Shown one piece after another: positions 8,014 through 16,112 of a stretch of DNA of 64,000 bases. The stretch's first letter is position 1. Each line of letters opens with the position of its first letter. The position numbers and the translations under genes are program-made. The notes beneath the pieces were generated by a model. The model saw only the letters and a list, made by a program, of their open reading frames with translations, ran no database searches and was not told where the DNA came from. Origin of the DNA: JBJHBP01 sp050485645 (GTDB lineage Bacteria > Pseudomonadota > Gammaproteobacteria > Steroidobacterales > Rariloculaceae); assembly GCA_050485645.1 (NCBI GenBank), contig JBJHBT010000005.1, forward strand, positions 62,001-126,000, read 5' to 3'.

Positions 8014-8964
8014 TCAGCCGGGCAGCGAGTCGATGTGTTCGACCATGCGGCGACGCTCGGCTGAATCCGGCAGCCGGCCGTGGGCGGCGCCGAGGTTGTC
8101 CAGCATATGCGCAGGATTGCTGGTGGCCGGCGTGACCACCGTGGAAGCCGGATGCGAGGCCGCGAACTTCAGGAAGAACTGCGCCCAGGTGCTGGCGCCG
8201 AACTCCGCCGCCCAGCCCGGAACTTCCTGATCTTCGACGCGTTGCCACAGGCGGGTACGGCCGAACGGCAGGTACACCATCACCGCGATGCCGCGGTCCT
8301 GCGCGATCGGCAGCAGCGTGTCTTCCATGAAGCCGCGATTGTCCACCGCGTAGTCGATGCCGACGAAGTCCAGCGGCTCGTTGCGCATGATCTGTTCCAG
8401 CTGCTCGTACTGCTGCTCGAACGTTGAGGTGACACCGATGTAGCGCACGCGCCCTTCCTGCTTGAGTTCCCGCAGTATCCCGAACTGGGTCGGCATGTCG
8501 GCGATGTTGTGGACCTGGATCAGATCGATCGGACTGCGCGGAAAGTACTCGAACGAAGCTTCGATCTGTGCCCATGCCCGCTCGGGGTCTGCCGTGCCGC
8601 CGCCGAATCCGGCCACATTGAGTTTCGTGGCCCAGAAGATGCGGTCTTCGGCGCCCATTTCGCGGATGGCCGCGCCGGCCACGCGTTCGGATGCGCCGTA
8701 GCTCGGGGCGGTATCGAATACCGTGCCACCGTTGTCCAGCAATGCCGCAAGCACATTGCGCACAGCTGCCTGATTACCGTCGTCGGCCAGGCGCTGGAAA
8801 GTGGCCGAGCTGCCCAGGCCGATGATGGGCAGCTCCTCACCGGTGGAGGGAATTGCACGTTTGATGATGCTGCCGCTGAGCTGTGCGGCCAGCAGAGAGG
8901 GCTTGAGCGCCAGCGTTGCGCACGCTGCGGCGGTATAGGTCAGGCAGTCACGGCGAGTGATCAT
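8014..8964 (-). CDS. exported (Tat) aldo/keto reductase
   Basis: 316 residues. The N-terminus MITRRDCLTYTAAACATLALKPSLLAA-type signal carries a twin-arginine pair, so export as a folded protein is predicted, which is unusual for an NADPH-dependent enzyme but seen in a subset of the family. The catalytic tetrad can be followed: Asp and Tyr in VFDTAPSYGASER, Lys in WATKLN and His in IQVHN. The barrel continues to VVTPATSNPAHMLDN. Substrate is unknown. It starts an apparent two-gene unit with the ferredoxin-reductase-like gene, only 13 bp apart. If it is indeed periplasmic, a soluble nicotinamide cofactor there would be hard to regenerate. Confidence 0.9.
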   Translation of the reverse strand: MITRRDCLTYTAAACATLALKPSLLAAQLSGSIIKRAIPSTGEELPIIGLGSSATFQRLADDGNQAAVRNVLAALLDNGGTVFDTAPSYGASERVAGAAIREMGAEDRIFWATKLNVAGFGGGTADPERAWAQIEASFEYFPRSPIDLIQVHNIADMPTQFGILRELKQEGRVRYIGVTSTFEQQYEQLEQIMRNEPLDFVGIDYAVDNRGFMEDTLLPIAQDRGIAVMVYLPFGRTRLWQRVEDQEVPGWAAEFGASTWAQFFLKFAASHPASTVVTPATSNPAHMLDNLGAAHGRLPDSAERRRMVEHIDSLPG

Positions 8965-9053
8965 GGCAGTCTCCTTTTATTCTGTTTGCGTTGTCAGCCC
9001 ATGCTGGTGCCGGCAGGCACCCGGCGGCGCACGCTGCCGCGTGGCGCCAGACT

Positions 9054-9082
9054 CCGGCGGCCTCGTTGACTAAGGCCGCCGG
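9054..9082 (-). terminator. strong GC hairpin between the SLC13 transporter and aldo/keto reductase genes
   Basis: A perfect 10-bp stem (CCGGCGGCCT with AGGCCGCCGG) and 9-nt loop lies 57 bp beyond the stop of the transporter gene. No T-run follows on either strand, so it is at best a partial or Rho-assisted terminator, or a 3'-end stabiliser. Confidence 0.4.
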
Positions 9083-9138
9083 CGCATCGCCAAAGTTCCA
9101 CCGGCGGCACCACGGACACCGCGAGGCAGGGCATGGGG

Positions 9139-10605
9139 CTATAACAGTCCGATCATCGGTCCCACGAGCAGCATCAGGCCGGTCATCAGAATCACCCAGA
9201 CAAAGCTGATCACGGTGCCCGGCGCCAGCATGTCGAACATCCGGTAGTAGCCCTTGCCGAAAGTGACCAGCGGTACAGCATCCAGAGGCAGCAGGAACGC
9301 GCAGGATGCGGTGAAGATCACCGGCAGGGCGAACAGCACCGGGTCGAAGCCGGCCTGACCGGCGAGGATCATGATCGGTGGAATCATCACGGCGTTGATC
9401 ACCGGCGCGATGGGCAGCATCAGGTGAATCAGAACGGTGAACACGCTGATCGTGAACAGGATGGCGATCATGTGCCAGGTCGCGACGTCACCCAGCGTGG
9501 CGTCCACCAGCCACTGCGCCAGACCGCTGGAGGACGACACCGCGCCCATCGACGTGACCGCGAACAGCAGCAGCAGCACTTCCCATCCGGTGGAGCGCTG
9601 GGCCTCCTTCCACGTGAAGAAATTCATACCCGGCATGAACATCACGCAACCACCGAGTACGGCGACCAGAAAGATATTGGACAGCGGTCGCAGCGGTTCG
9701 GGGAAAAGCTGAGGCCAGCTGCTGAGAATCCACAGCGTGAGCATGGTGCCCATGAGGATCATCAGCTTCCACTCGGCCGGCTTGATCGGCCCCATTGCCC
9801 TGCGGTCGTCTTCGATGTCCTGCATGGCGCCGATGGATTCGAACTCGGGTGGATAGAACCTGACCAGCACCCACGCGGCCACCGGCAGCAGCACCAGCAC
9901 CATCGGCACGCCGATCGCCATCCATTCGACGAAAGCGATCCGTTCGCCGCCCTGCTGCTCGATGATTAGAAGGCCCAGCAGATTGATGGAGCTGCCTGCC
10001 GGCGTGCCCACGCCGCCAATCAGGGCGGCGATCGGGATGCCCAGCATCACCGCCTTGCCGAAGCGCGATCCCTGGCCGGGTTCCAGCCCCAGTTTGGCGA
10101 AGATGCCCAGAGCGATGGCAAGGAATATCGCCGCGGCCGGTACATCGGAAACGATCATCGACAACAGTCCCGTGCCGAGCATGAATACGTACACTGCCCG
10201 GGTCGAATTGTTGCCCGCCTTGGAGAGCATCCACAGCGCGAAGCGGCGCGCCAGCCCCGTCGTGGTCCAGGCCAGCGCGATGAAGAACATCACCAGCACG
10301 AAAAAGAACACCGGGCTCATGGAGGCGTTCATCGCCGGCCCAAGTTCGCTGATGGCCAGCAGCGGCTGAATCACGATCGCGAGCAGCGACGTCACCGCGA
10401 TCGGCAATGCCTCGGTGGACCAGAGTATCAGTGCGGCGACGAACAGGGCCGCTGTACGCTGACCCACCGGCGTCAGTCCTTCCGGAGTCGGCAGCAGGAT
10501 GATCACAGCCGCGGCGATCACGGCCGCAAGAATCGGTATCGGTTTGGGCTTGTAGTGTGAAGTCTCAGCCGCGGTGGCGGCTCCCCCCATGGAACCTTCA
10601 GTCAT
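9139..10605 (-). CDS. SLC13/DASS-family anion transporter
   Basis: 488 residues with about 11-12 hydrophobic helices, matching divalent anion:sodium symporters in length. The start at 10605 follows CAGGAG by 9 nt. The two re-entrant hairpin regions are recognisable, but both clamp motifs differ from the classical SNT: SDVPAAA near residue 150 and LPLDAVPLVTFGKGYY near the C-terminus, with GVGTPAGSSINLLG in between. These variants occur in a branch of SLC13 permeases, so sodium coupling and substrate (dicarboxylate, sulfate or other) should not be taken for granted. The gene is divergent from the quinone oxidoreductase gene and alone in its unit as far as I can see. Confidence 0.9.
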   Translation of the reverse strand: MTEGSMGGAATAAETSHYKPKPIPILAAVIAAAVIILLPTPEGLTPVGQRTAALFVAALILWSTEALPIAVTSLLAIVIQPLLAISELGPAMNASMSPVFFFVLVMFFIALAWTTTGLARRFALWMLSKAGNNSTRAVYVFMLGTGLLSMIVSDVPAAAIFLAIALGIFAKLGLEPGQGSRFGKAVMLGIPIAALIGGVGTPAGSSINLLGLLIIEQQGGERIAFVEWMAIGVPMVLVLLPVAAWVLVRFYPPEFESIGAMQDIEDDRRAMGPIKPAEWKLMILMGTMLTLWILSSWPQLFPEPLRPLSNIFLVAVLGGCVMFMPGMNFFTWKEAQRSTGWEVLLLLFAVTSMGAVSSSSGLAQWLVDATLGDVATWHMIAILFTISVFTVLIHLMLPIAPVINAVMIPPIMILAGQAGFDPVLFALPVIFTASCAFLLPLDAVPLVTFGKGYYRMFDMLAPGTVISFVWVILMTGLMLLVGPMIGLL

Positions 10606-10752
10606 TTGTATGCTCTCCTGAGTATTCGGCTGGTTCCTGTTGATCGGAAATGGCCGAAAGAAGCTGCGAAGGAGCCCGGTGCCCCGGAGCGGTTGTTGTA
10701 TGTTGTTATCGGAGTCCGATTCTAACCCCACAGTGAAGGAAAAGGCGGCCAG

Positions 10753-11727
10753 GTGTTGAAGGCAATCAGACTGAACGCATTCGGTGGTCCGGATGTACTT
10801 GAGTGGATCGAGAGGGATCCGGGTGAACCTGCCGCCACGCAGGTTCGTGTACGGCATACGGCAATCGGGCTGAATATGATCGATACGTACTACCGGTCCG
10901 GCCTGTATTCGCTGGACCTGCCCAGCGGACTGGGGTGTGAGGGCGCTGGCGAAGTCGTCGCCGTCGGCAGTGCTGTGGAGGGGCTGGCGCCGGGCGATCG
11001 CGTGGCCTATGCGGCACCGCCACCACTGGACGGATACTCGCAGGAGCGGCTCATCGAAGCGCGCTGGCTGGTGAAGCTGCCGGATGCGATCAGCGAGCTG
11101 GATGCTGCCGCGATGATGCTCAAGGGCCTGACGGCCTGGTACCTGCTGCATCGCAGCTATCGCGTCCGGCGTGGTGATTCCATCCTGTTTCATGCGGCGG
11201 CCGGCGGCGTCGGTCTGATCGCCTGCCAGTGGGCCCGCCATGCAGGTGCGCGCGTGATCGGTGTGGTCGGCGACGAGCGCAAGCGGCAGACAGCATTTGA
11301 CCACGGCTGCGACGAGGTTCTGCTGGCCGATGAAGATCTGCCCTCACGAATCCGTGAGCTGAACGGGGGCGAGGGCGTGCCGGTTGTCTACGATTCGGTG
11401 GGCCGCGACACCTTCCTGGCGTCGCTGGATTGCCTGCGACCGCATGGATGCCTGGTGAGTTTCGGGAATTCGTCGGGGCCGGTCGACCCGATTTCGCCGA
11501 TGGAGCTGGCACGCCGCGGATCGCTGCATCTGACGCGACCGATGCTGTTCGACTTCATCGGTATTCGCGAAGAGCTGGAAAGCGCGGCGCAGGCGCTGTT
11601 CGAGGTGGTGACGCAGGGTGCGGTGAAGATTCTCGTGTATCAGCGATATGCGCTCCAGCATGCCTCCGCCGCGCACAAGGATCTGGAGCAGCGCAGGACC
11701 ACGGGTTCGACGCTGCTGCTGCCCTGA
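10753..11727 (+). CDS. NADPH:quinone oxidoreductase, zinc-free MDR family
   Basis: 324 residues, the length of E. coli QorA. It reads MLKAIRLNAFGGPDVL, NMIDTYYRSGLY, GLGCEGAGEVVAVG, and the cofactor motif AAAGGVGLIACQWA (about 150-163), all hallmarks of zeta-crystallin-type quinone reductases that use NADPH to reduce quinones. No zinc-binding Cys cluster is present. The start is a GTG at 10753 (a TTG follows directly), with AAGGAAAAGG about 10 nt upstream. It is divergent from the SLC13 transporter across 147 bp. Cytoplasmic; substrate quinone not deducible. Confidence 0.94.
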   Translation: MLKAIRLNAFGGPDVLEWIERDPGEPAATQVRVRHTAIGLNMIDTYYRSGLYSLDLPSGLGCEGAGEVVAVGSAVEGLAPGDRVAYAAPPPLDGYSQERLIEARWLVKLPDAISELDAAAMMLKGLTAWYLLHRSYRVRRGDSILFHAAAGGVGLIACQWARHAGARVIGVVGDERKRQTAFDHGCDEVLLADEDLPSRIRELNGGEGVPVVYDSVGRDTFLASLDCLRPHGCLVSFGNSSGPVDPISPMELARRGSLHLTRPMLFDFIGIREELESAAQALFEVVTQGAVKILVYQRYALQHASAAHKDLEQRRTTGSTLLLP

Positions 11728-11837
11728 TCCGCGGCGGCGGGTCCCATTTCCGGCTCATCCGGCCACTTACCCGGCTCGCTGCCGGCCCGTGCCGTCGGTT
11801 AAGTTGACTGCTCCGTACGTTGTCATGGAGGACGGCA

Positions 11838-12371
11838 ATGCGGCGTCAACGCCACGAAATTCGCCTGCCCGCGCCGATCACGGCGGTTTTCCCGGTGCTG
11901 GTCTGCGTGCTCGCGCGGGGTCGGTGGGCCGCTTCGCTGGCCGGCGGAGCCGATGATGCAGCTGCGGCGCCGCGCCTGGGTTCGCGCTACGAACAGCAGC
12001 GCGGAACCGTGCTCAGAAGCGGTCGCGTACTTGAATGTCTGCGGCCGGTTGCGATCACGCTGGAGGAGACACTGCGGGATCCGCCCTGCCGGGTCACGCT
12101 GATTCTTCGCTGGCGACTGGAGCCGGTGGATGATGGTGCGCTGATGCGGCTGGAGGCGCGCTACGTGCTGCGCGGCGCCGCGCCGTTGCGTCGCCGACAC
12201 TGGGACAGCCGCATACGTGCACACTGCGAACGCATGCTGAACGCGCTTGGCGCGGGCGTTGCCGCGGCGCTGGATCAGCCGTCCACCGCTACCAGCGGCC
12301 ACACCAGCGGCAGCACCAGCATCACGGTCACGAAGACCACCAGCGTCAGCGGCACGCCCAGTCTGAGATAG
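11838..12371 (+). CDS. SRPBCC-like hypothetical protein
   Basis: 177 residues. ATG at 11838 follows GGAGG by 7 nt, a strong site. The first 140 residues alternate strands and a late helix (CRVTLILRWRLEPV, ALMRLEARYVLRG, then a helix to MLNALGAG), in the manner of START/SRPBCC lipid-binding folds; no catalytic motif is visible. The last 35 residues are Ser/Thr-rich because they are encoded antisense to the final transmembrane helix of the convergent transporter gene, which overlaps this one by 97 bp. The functional protein may effectively end near residue 145. Confidence 0.65.
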   Translation: MRRQRHEIRLPAPITAVFPVLVCVLARGRWAASLAGGADDAAAAPRLGSRYEQQRGTVLRSGRVLECLRPVAITLEETLRDPPCRVTLILRWRLEPVDDGALMRLEARYVLRGAAPLRRRHWDSRIRAHCERMLNALGAGVAAALDQPSTATSGHTSGSTSITVTKTTSVSGTPSLR

Positions 12372-14644
12372 TCGGTGAACCGGTAGCCGCCGGGGCCCAT
12401 CACCAGCGTGTTCGCCGCGTGGGATATCGGGCTCATGAATGTGGCGGCCGCCGCCATCGCGACAGCCATCATCGCGGTCTGCGGCGCAACCCCGAGCGCG
12501 GCGCTGGCGGTGAGTACGATGGGCGACATCAGCACCACCAAGGCCACTGGCGGAATCACCGCCGCCGTGATGGCGGTCAGGACGTAGAGACCGCCTATCA
12601 CCCACCAGACACCCATCGGTGCCAGCAGGCTGACGATGTATTCGGCAATGAACGCGGCGGCACCGGACTGTTCCATCGCGGTGCCCAGCGGCAGCATGCC
12701 GGCGATCAGGAAGATGGCCCGCCATTCGATGGCACGGTAGGCTTCTTCCATGGTCAGGCAGCGCGTCAGCACCATTGTGGTGGCGCCGATGACCGCGGCG
12801 ATGTAGATCGGCAGCCAGCCGGTCAGCGCCGCCAGCACCACGGCTGCCATGATGGCGGCCGCGACCGGTGCCTTCGTGCTGTCGACCGTGCGCTGGGACA
12901 ACGGCGTGAGGAGCAGAAAATCCGGATCGCGTTCCAGCTGCTGCAGCTTCTGGCGCGGACCGAGCAGCAGCAGCGCGTCACCCAGCTCCAGCACCAGCTG
13001 ATCCAATCCGGTTCGTATTGCCTCGCCCTGCCGCCACACCGCGACCAGTTCCAGGCCGTACCTGTCGCGAAAATTCAGTTGCGACAGCGGCTGGCCGACG
13101 AGTTTGGACCGCGGGTCGAGGGTGGTTTCCAGCAGCGCCAGGCGATCGGACTCCAGAACGTTGAGGTGCTGCTGCTGATCGCGCTCGATTTCCAGCTCCT
13201 GAAGACCACGCAGGACGTCGAGGTCTTCCTCGCGGCCCTGGATCAGCAGCAGATCGCCACCCTGCAGCGACTGGTCCGCGGGTGGCATGATGGTCAGTTC
13301 ACCTTCGCGGAACAGCGCCAGCAGACGGAAGTCGAATGCGTCGCCCAGACGGCTGCGCGACAGCGCGTCGCCGGCCAGATCCGATTCGCGCGGCACCCGG
13401 ACAACGAATATGCGCTCCTGCAGACGGTAGACTTCCTTCAGCTCCTGTTCCGTTACCTCGCGGATGCCAGTGAACTCGGCCGAGCGCTGCAGTGATTCGG
13501 CCGTCTCCTGATCGGTCTGCAGCAGCAGCAGGTCACCGGCTCTGAGTGGGATGTTGGCCAGATTCACACGGCGGACGAGATCGCCACGCCGAATCGAGAG
13601 CACATTCGCGTTGTAGCGCTTGCGAAACTCGGAGTGATGCAGAAGCTGGGAGACGAGCGCCGAGTCTTCGGCAATGACCACCTCAAGCAGCTTGACCTGG
13701 TCGGCCATCAGGCCCTGCAGCACCGGCGCCTCACGCTCGATCACCAGTTCGCTCCAGCGCTGGAACTCATGAAAGCGGTCCAGTCGTCCCTGCACGAGCA
13801 GTTTGTCGCCGCCCTCCAGCACGGTCTGACGCGACGGCATCAGTTCCGTCCGGCCGCGACGCTCCAGCGCGAGAACCAGGAGCCCGGCGGCCGAGCCCAG
13901 CCGGCTCTGCGCGAGACTCTTGCCGACGAGAATCGAGTCATGTGGTACACGCATGCGGAAATTGCGTGCCTGCAGCCCGTAGTTCATTCGCAGACTGCGC
14001 TGACTGCGACGCTGTACGGGCTCGTCCGGCTTGCGCACCGGCAGCAGGTGGCGTCCGAATAATGCGATGAACACGATACCGACCAGCATGACGACGCCGC
14101 CCACGGGCATGAAATCGAACATGCGGAACGGCTCATGACCGCCGATCGCCAGCTGGTCGCTGATCACCAGGTTCGGTGGAGTACCGATCAGTGTTGTCAG
14201 GCCGCCGAGCAGCGTCGCGTAGCTGAGCGGCATCAAGAGGCGAGAAGGCGGTATGCGCGTGCGGCGTGCGATATCCATCACGACCGGCAGCATCAGCGCC
14301 GCAACACCGATGTTGTTCATGAAGAATGAGAGCCCGCCCGCCGTGACCATGACCACGACGATCATGCGCAGTTCCGCACGGCCTGCCAGGCGCAGCACGG
14401 TGCGACCGATGATGTTCGCAATGCCGGCGCGCGTCAGGCCGTCGCTGAGTATGAACATGGCCCAGACTGCGATCACCGCACCGTTGGAGAAGCCGGCCAC
14501 GGCTTCCGGCGGTGTCACGAGCCCTGTCAGCACCAGACTGCCAAGCACCGTCAACGCGACCACATCCATACGGATGCGTTCGCTGATGAACAGCACCATG
14601 GCGATGATCAGTATCGCAAGGACGAGTGCGATATCCAGGGTCAA
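12275..14644 (-). CDS. SLC13-type permease with four RCK_C (TrkA_C) domains
   Basis: 789 residues. Transmembrane helices occupy about 1-205 and 590-785, with family motifs SFFMNNIGVAALMLP, LIGTPPNLVISD and PISHAANTLVMGPGGY. Between them lies a cytosolic block in which I count four RCK_C-like units at about 225-292, 317-386, 411-480 and 502-571; each ends in a GD-LLL-G type turn (GGDKLLVQG, AGDLLLLQT, GGDLLLIQG, LGDALLLLG). The usual arrangement has two. RCK_C domains bind small ligands and gate transport. The start is a TTG at 14644 with AGGA 9 nt upstream. Substrate (sulfate or another anion) is not determined. The 3' end overlaps the convergent SRPBCC-like gene. Confidence 0.92.
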   Translation of the reverse strand: MTLDIALVLAILIIAMVLFISERIRMDVVALTVLGSLVLTGLVTPPEAVAGFSNGAVIAVWAMFILSDGLTRAGIANIIGRTVLRLAGRAELRMIVVVMVTAGGLSFFMNNIGVAALMLPVVMDIARRTRIPPSRLLMPLSYATLLGGLTTLIGTPPNLVISDQLAIGGHEPFRMFDFMPVGGVVMLVGIVFIALFGRHLLPVRKPDEPVQRRSQRSLRMNYGLQARNFRMRVPHDSILVGKSLAQSRLGSAAGLLVLALERRGRTELMPSRQTVLEGGDKLLVQGRLDRFHEFQRWSELVIEREAPVLQGLMADQVKLLEVVIAEDSALVSQLLHHSEFRKRYNANVLSIRRGDLVRRVNLANIPLRAGDLLLLQTDQETAESLQRSAEFTGIREVTEQELKEVYRLQERIFVVRVPRESDLAGDALSRSRLGDAFDFRLLALFREGELTIMPPADQSLQGGDLLLIQGREEDLDVLRGLQELEIERDQQQHLNVLESDRLALLETTLDPRSKLVGQPLSQLNFRDRYGLELVAVWRQGEAIRTGLDQLVLELGDALLLLGPRQKLQQLERDPDFLLLTPLSQRTVDSTKAPVAAAIMAAVVLAALTGWLPIYIAAVIGATTMVLTRCLTMEEAYRAIEWRAIFLIAGMLPLGTAMEQSGAAAFIAEYIVSLLAPMGVWWVIGGLYVLTAITAAVIPPVALVVLMSPIVLTASAALGVAPQTAMMAVAMAAAATFMSPISHAANTLVMGPGGYRFTDYLRLGVPLTLVVFVTVMLVLPLVWPLVAVDG

Positions 14645-14809
14645 GAAACTATTCCTGCTTTATTCACGCTTGAGATTCGCTGGTGTGACGACATAAGCTC
14701 TGGCATTGTAAGCGTGTCGACGCAATATTCGAGGCATGGTTCACGGAACGGGTTCCGTGAGTCGGTGTCGAATCAATAACTGCCGTGCTTTTTGCGAACA
14801 GGGTGCGGA

Positions 14810-15439
14810 ATGCGGAACAGACGTAGCGACAGGATTACGCCGGTTGCCAGTCTGCAGGAGTTCTTTCGGGACTCCGTGACGGAGGCGATGCGGCGCCAGG
14901 GTGTGAATGCGGACGATCACACGGCCTACTATGTGGTCAATCTGCTCACGCTTTTTTCAAGGTCGGAGGCACTCTACGAACCCGGCGACGAATACCGTGG
15001 TACCCGTCCCCTGGCGCTGATGCTGGCCGAGGCGGTCGATACGGCCAGCCCCGAGCAGCGCAACTTCCTGTTACAGCGCATCGGCGACATCTCCCTGTTC
15101 ATCGCCGGATTCTTCAGTCACAGCCTTGCCCGCACGCTGGTCGATGTCGACTACTACATCCGCATGGGCGGTTCCGCCTACGACTCACTGTCGAACAGCG
15201 TGCGTGGCACGCTGCGCGGTCGCGTGTTCCGCGATGTGTTCGCCGAGCTGGCGAGCAAGTTTCCGGAGTTCGTCGACGTGCTGGCCGATGTGCGCGACGA
15301 ATACGCCGATCATCATGATGCGGACATTCTGCGGCTGTATGAGCTGTGGCAGCGCACCGGTAGCAATAGAGTCGCGCGGCTGTTGCGTCGACTGGGCATC
15401 GAACCCGACCGCAACCTGGATGCCGAGGTTCGGCACTGA
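14810..15439 (+). CDS. conserved-looking hypothetical protein, first of a pair
   Basis: 209 residues, largely helical, no signal peptide or transmembrane helix. ATG at 14810 follows AGGG by 7 nt. Visible features are LQEFFRDSV, a short Tyr pair (TAYYVVNLL) and a long helical centre around SLFIAGFFSHSLARTLVDVDYYIRMGG. It is 9 bp from the next gene on the same strand, so the two are surely co-transcribed, and both lie divergent from the SLC13-RCK transporter. I do not recognise the family and assign no function. Confidence 0.75.
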   Translation: MRNRRSDRITPVASLQEFFRDSVTEAMRRQGVNADDHTAYYVVNLLTLFSRSEALYEPGDEYRGTRPLALMLAEAVDTASPEQRNFLLQRIGDISLFIAGFFSHSLARTLVDVDYYIRMGGSAYDSLSNSVRGTLRGRVFRDVFAELASKFPEFVDVLADVRDEYADHHDADILRLYELWQRTGSNRVARLLRRLGIEPDRNLDAEVRH

Positions 15440-15448
15440 ATCGCGGCC

Positions 15449-16108
15449 ATGGTGCTCACCGAACTCCAGACCCTGCTGCACGACCTTTATGAGCTGGATG
15501 TTGCGTATGACGTCAGCGACTTCCTGCTCACCGACGAGACCGTGGCGCGACAGCTGGATCGTGACGGCCGGCAGATCGATGAAAAGCTGCTGATTGCCGA
15601 GGGTGGCGGAGAAGCCGCGGTTTCGCTTTACCTGGAAGAAACGCTGGTGCAGCGACTGCATCGACATAACCCCACGAGGCAGCTCGACGCCGGGAACCTC
15701 GGGGATTTCTGGACAGCCATCGAGGGTGTCAGCCACTTCACCTGCTACGCTTGGAATGCCGGCTGGGAACGCAGCGTGACGCTGCTGGAAATGGAGCTGC
15801 AGGCGGAAATCGACAGGTACGTTGCCACCATCATGCTGTTCGCCCGACAGGGCATCCGCGCACCCGGCGACCTGCATCGCCGGCTTTTCGCGCGGCCGAG
15901 CTTCGATCAGGCGCTGTCCGGCGAGGAGCTCGACCGCTACGCGTCGGCTAACCGACTGGCGGCACTGTACTGCCGCGTGCTGCAACCCAGGCTGGCTGCC
16001 GGCGGCAGGGACGACGGTCTGCGTGGTGAGCTGTGCCGTTTCTATCGTCTGGGCCGCAACGCCAAGATCGATCACATCGAGGCGCAGGCCTGCGCCGCAC
16101 GCATCTGA
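15449..16108 (+). CDS. conserved-looking hypothetical protein, second of a pair
   Basis: 219 residues, soluble, helix-rich. It opens with MVLTELQTLLHDLYELDVAYDVSDFLLTD and carries an acidic stretch and a GVSHFTCYAWNAGWERSVTLLEMELQAEIDRY segment that looks structurally constrained. The gene follows its partner by 9 bp and ends 4 bp before the stop of the convergent ilvA gene. No domain is recognised. Tight pairing suggests that the products act together. Confidence 0.75.
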   Translation: MVLTELQTLLHDLYELDVAYDVSDFLLTDETVARQLDRDGRQIDEKLLIAEGGGEAAVSLYLEETLVQRLHRHNPTRQLDAGNLGDFWTAIEGVSHFTCYAWNAGWERSVTLLEMELQAEIDRYVATIMLFARQGIRAPGDLHRRLFARPSFDQALSGEELDRYASANRLAALYCRVLQPRLAAGGRDDGLRGELCRFYRLGRNAKIDHIEAQACAARI

Positions 16109-16112
16109 CGAA

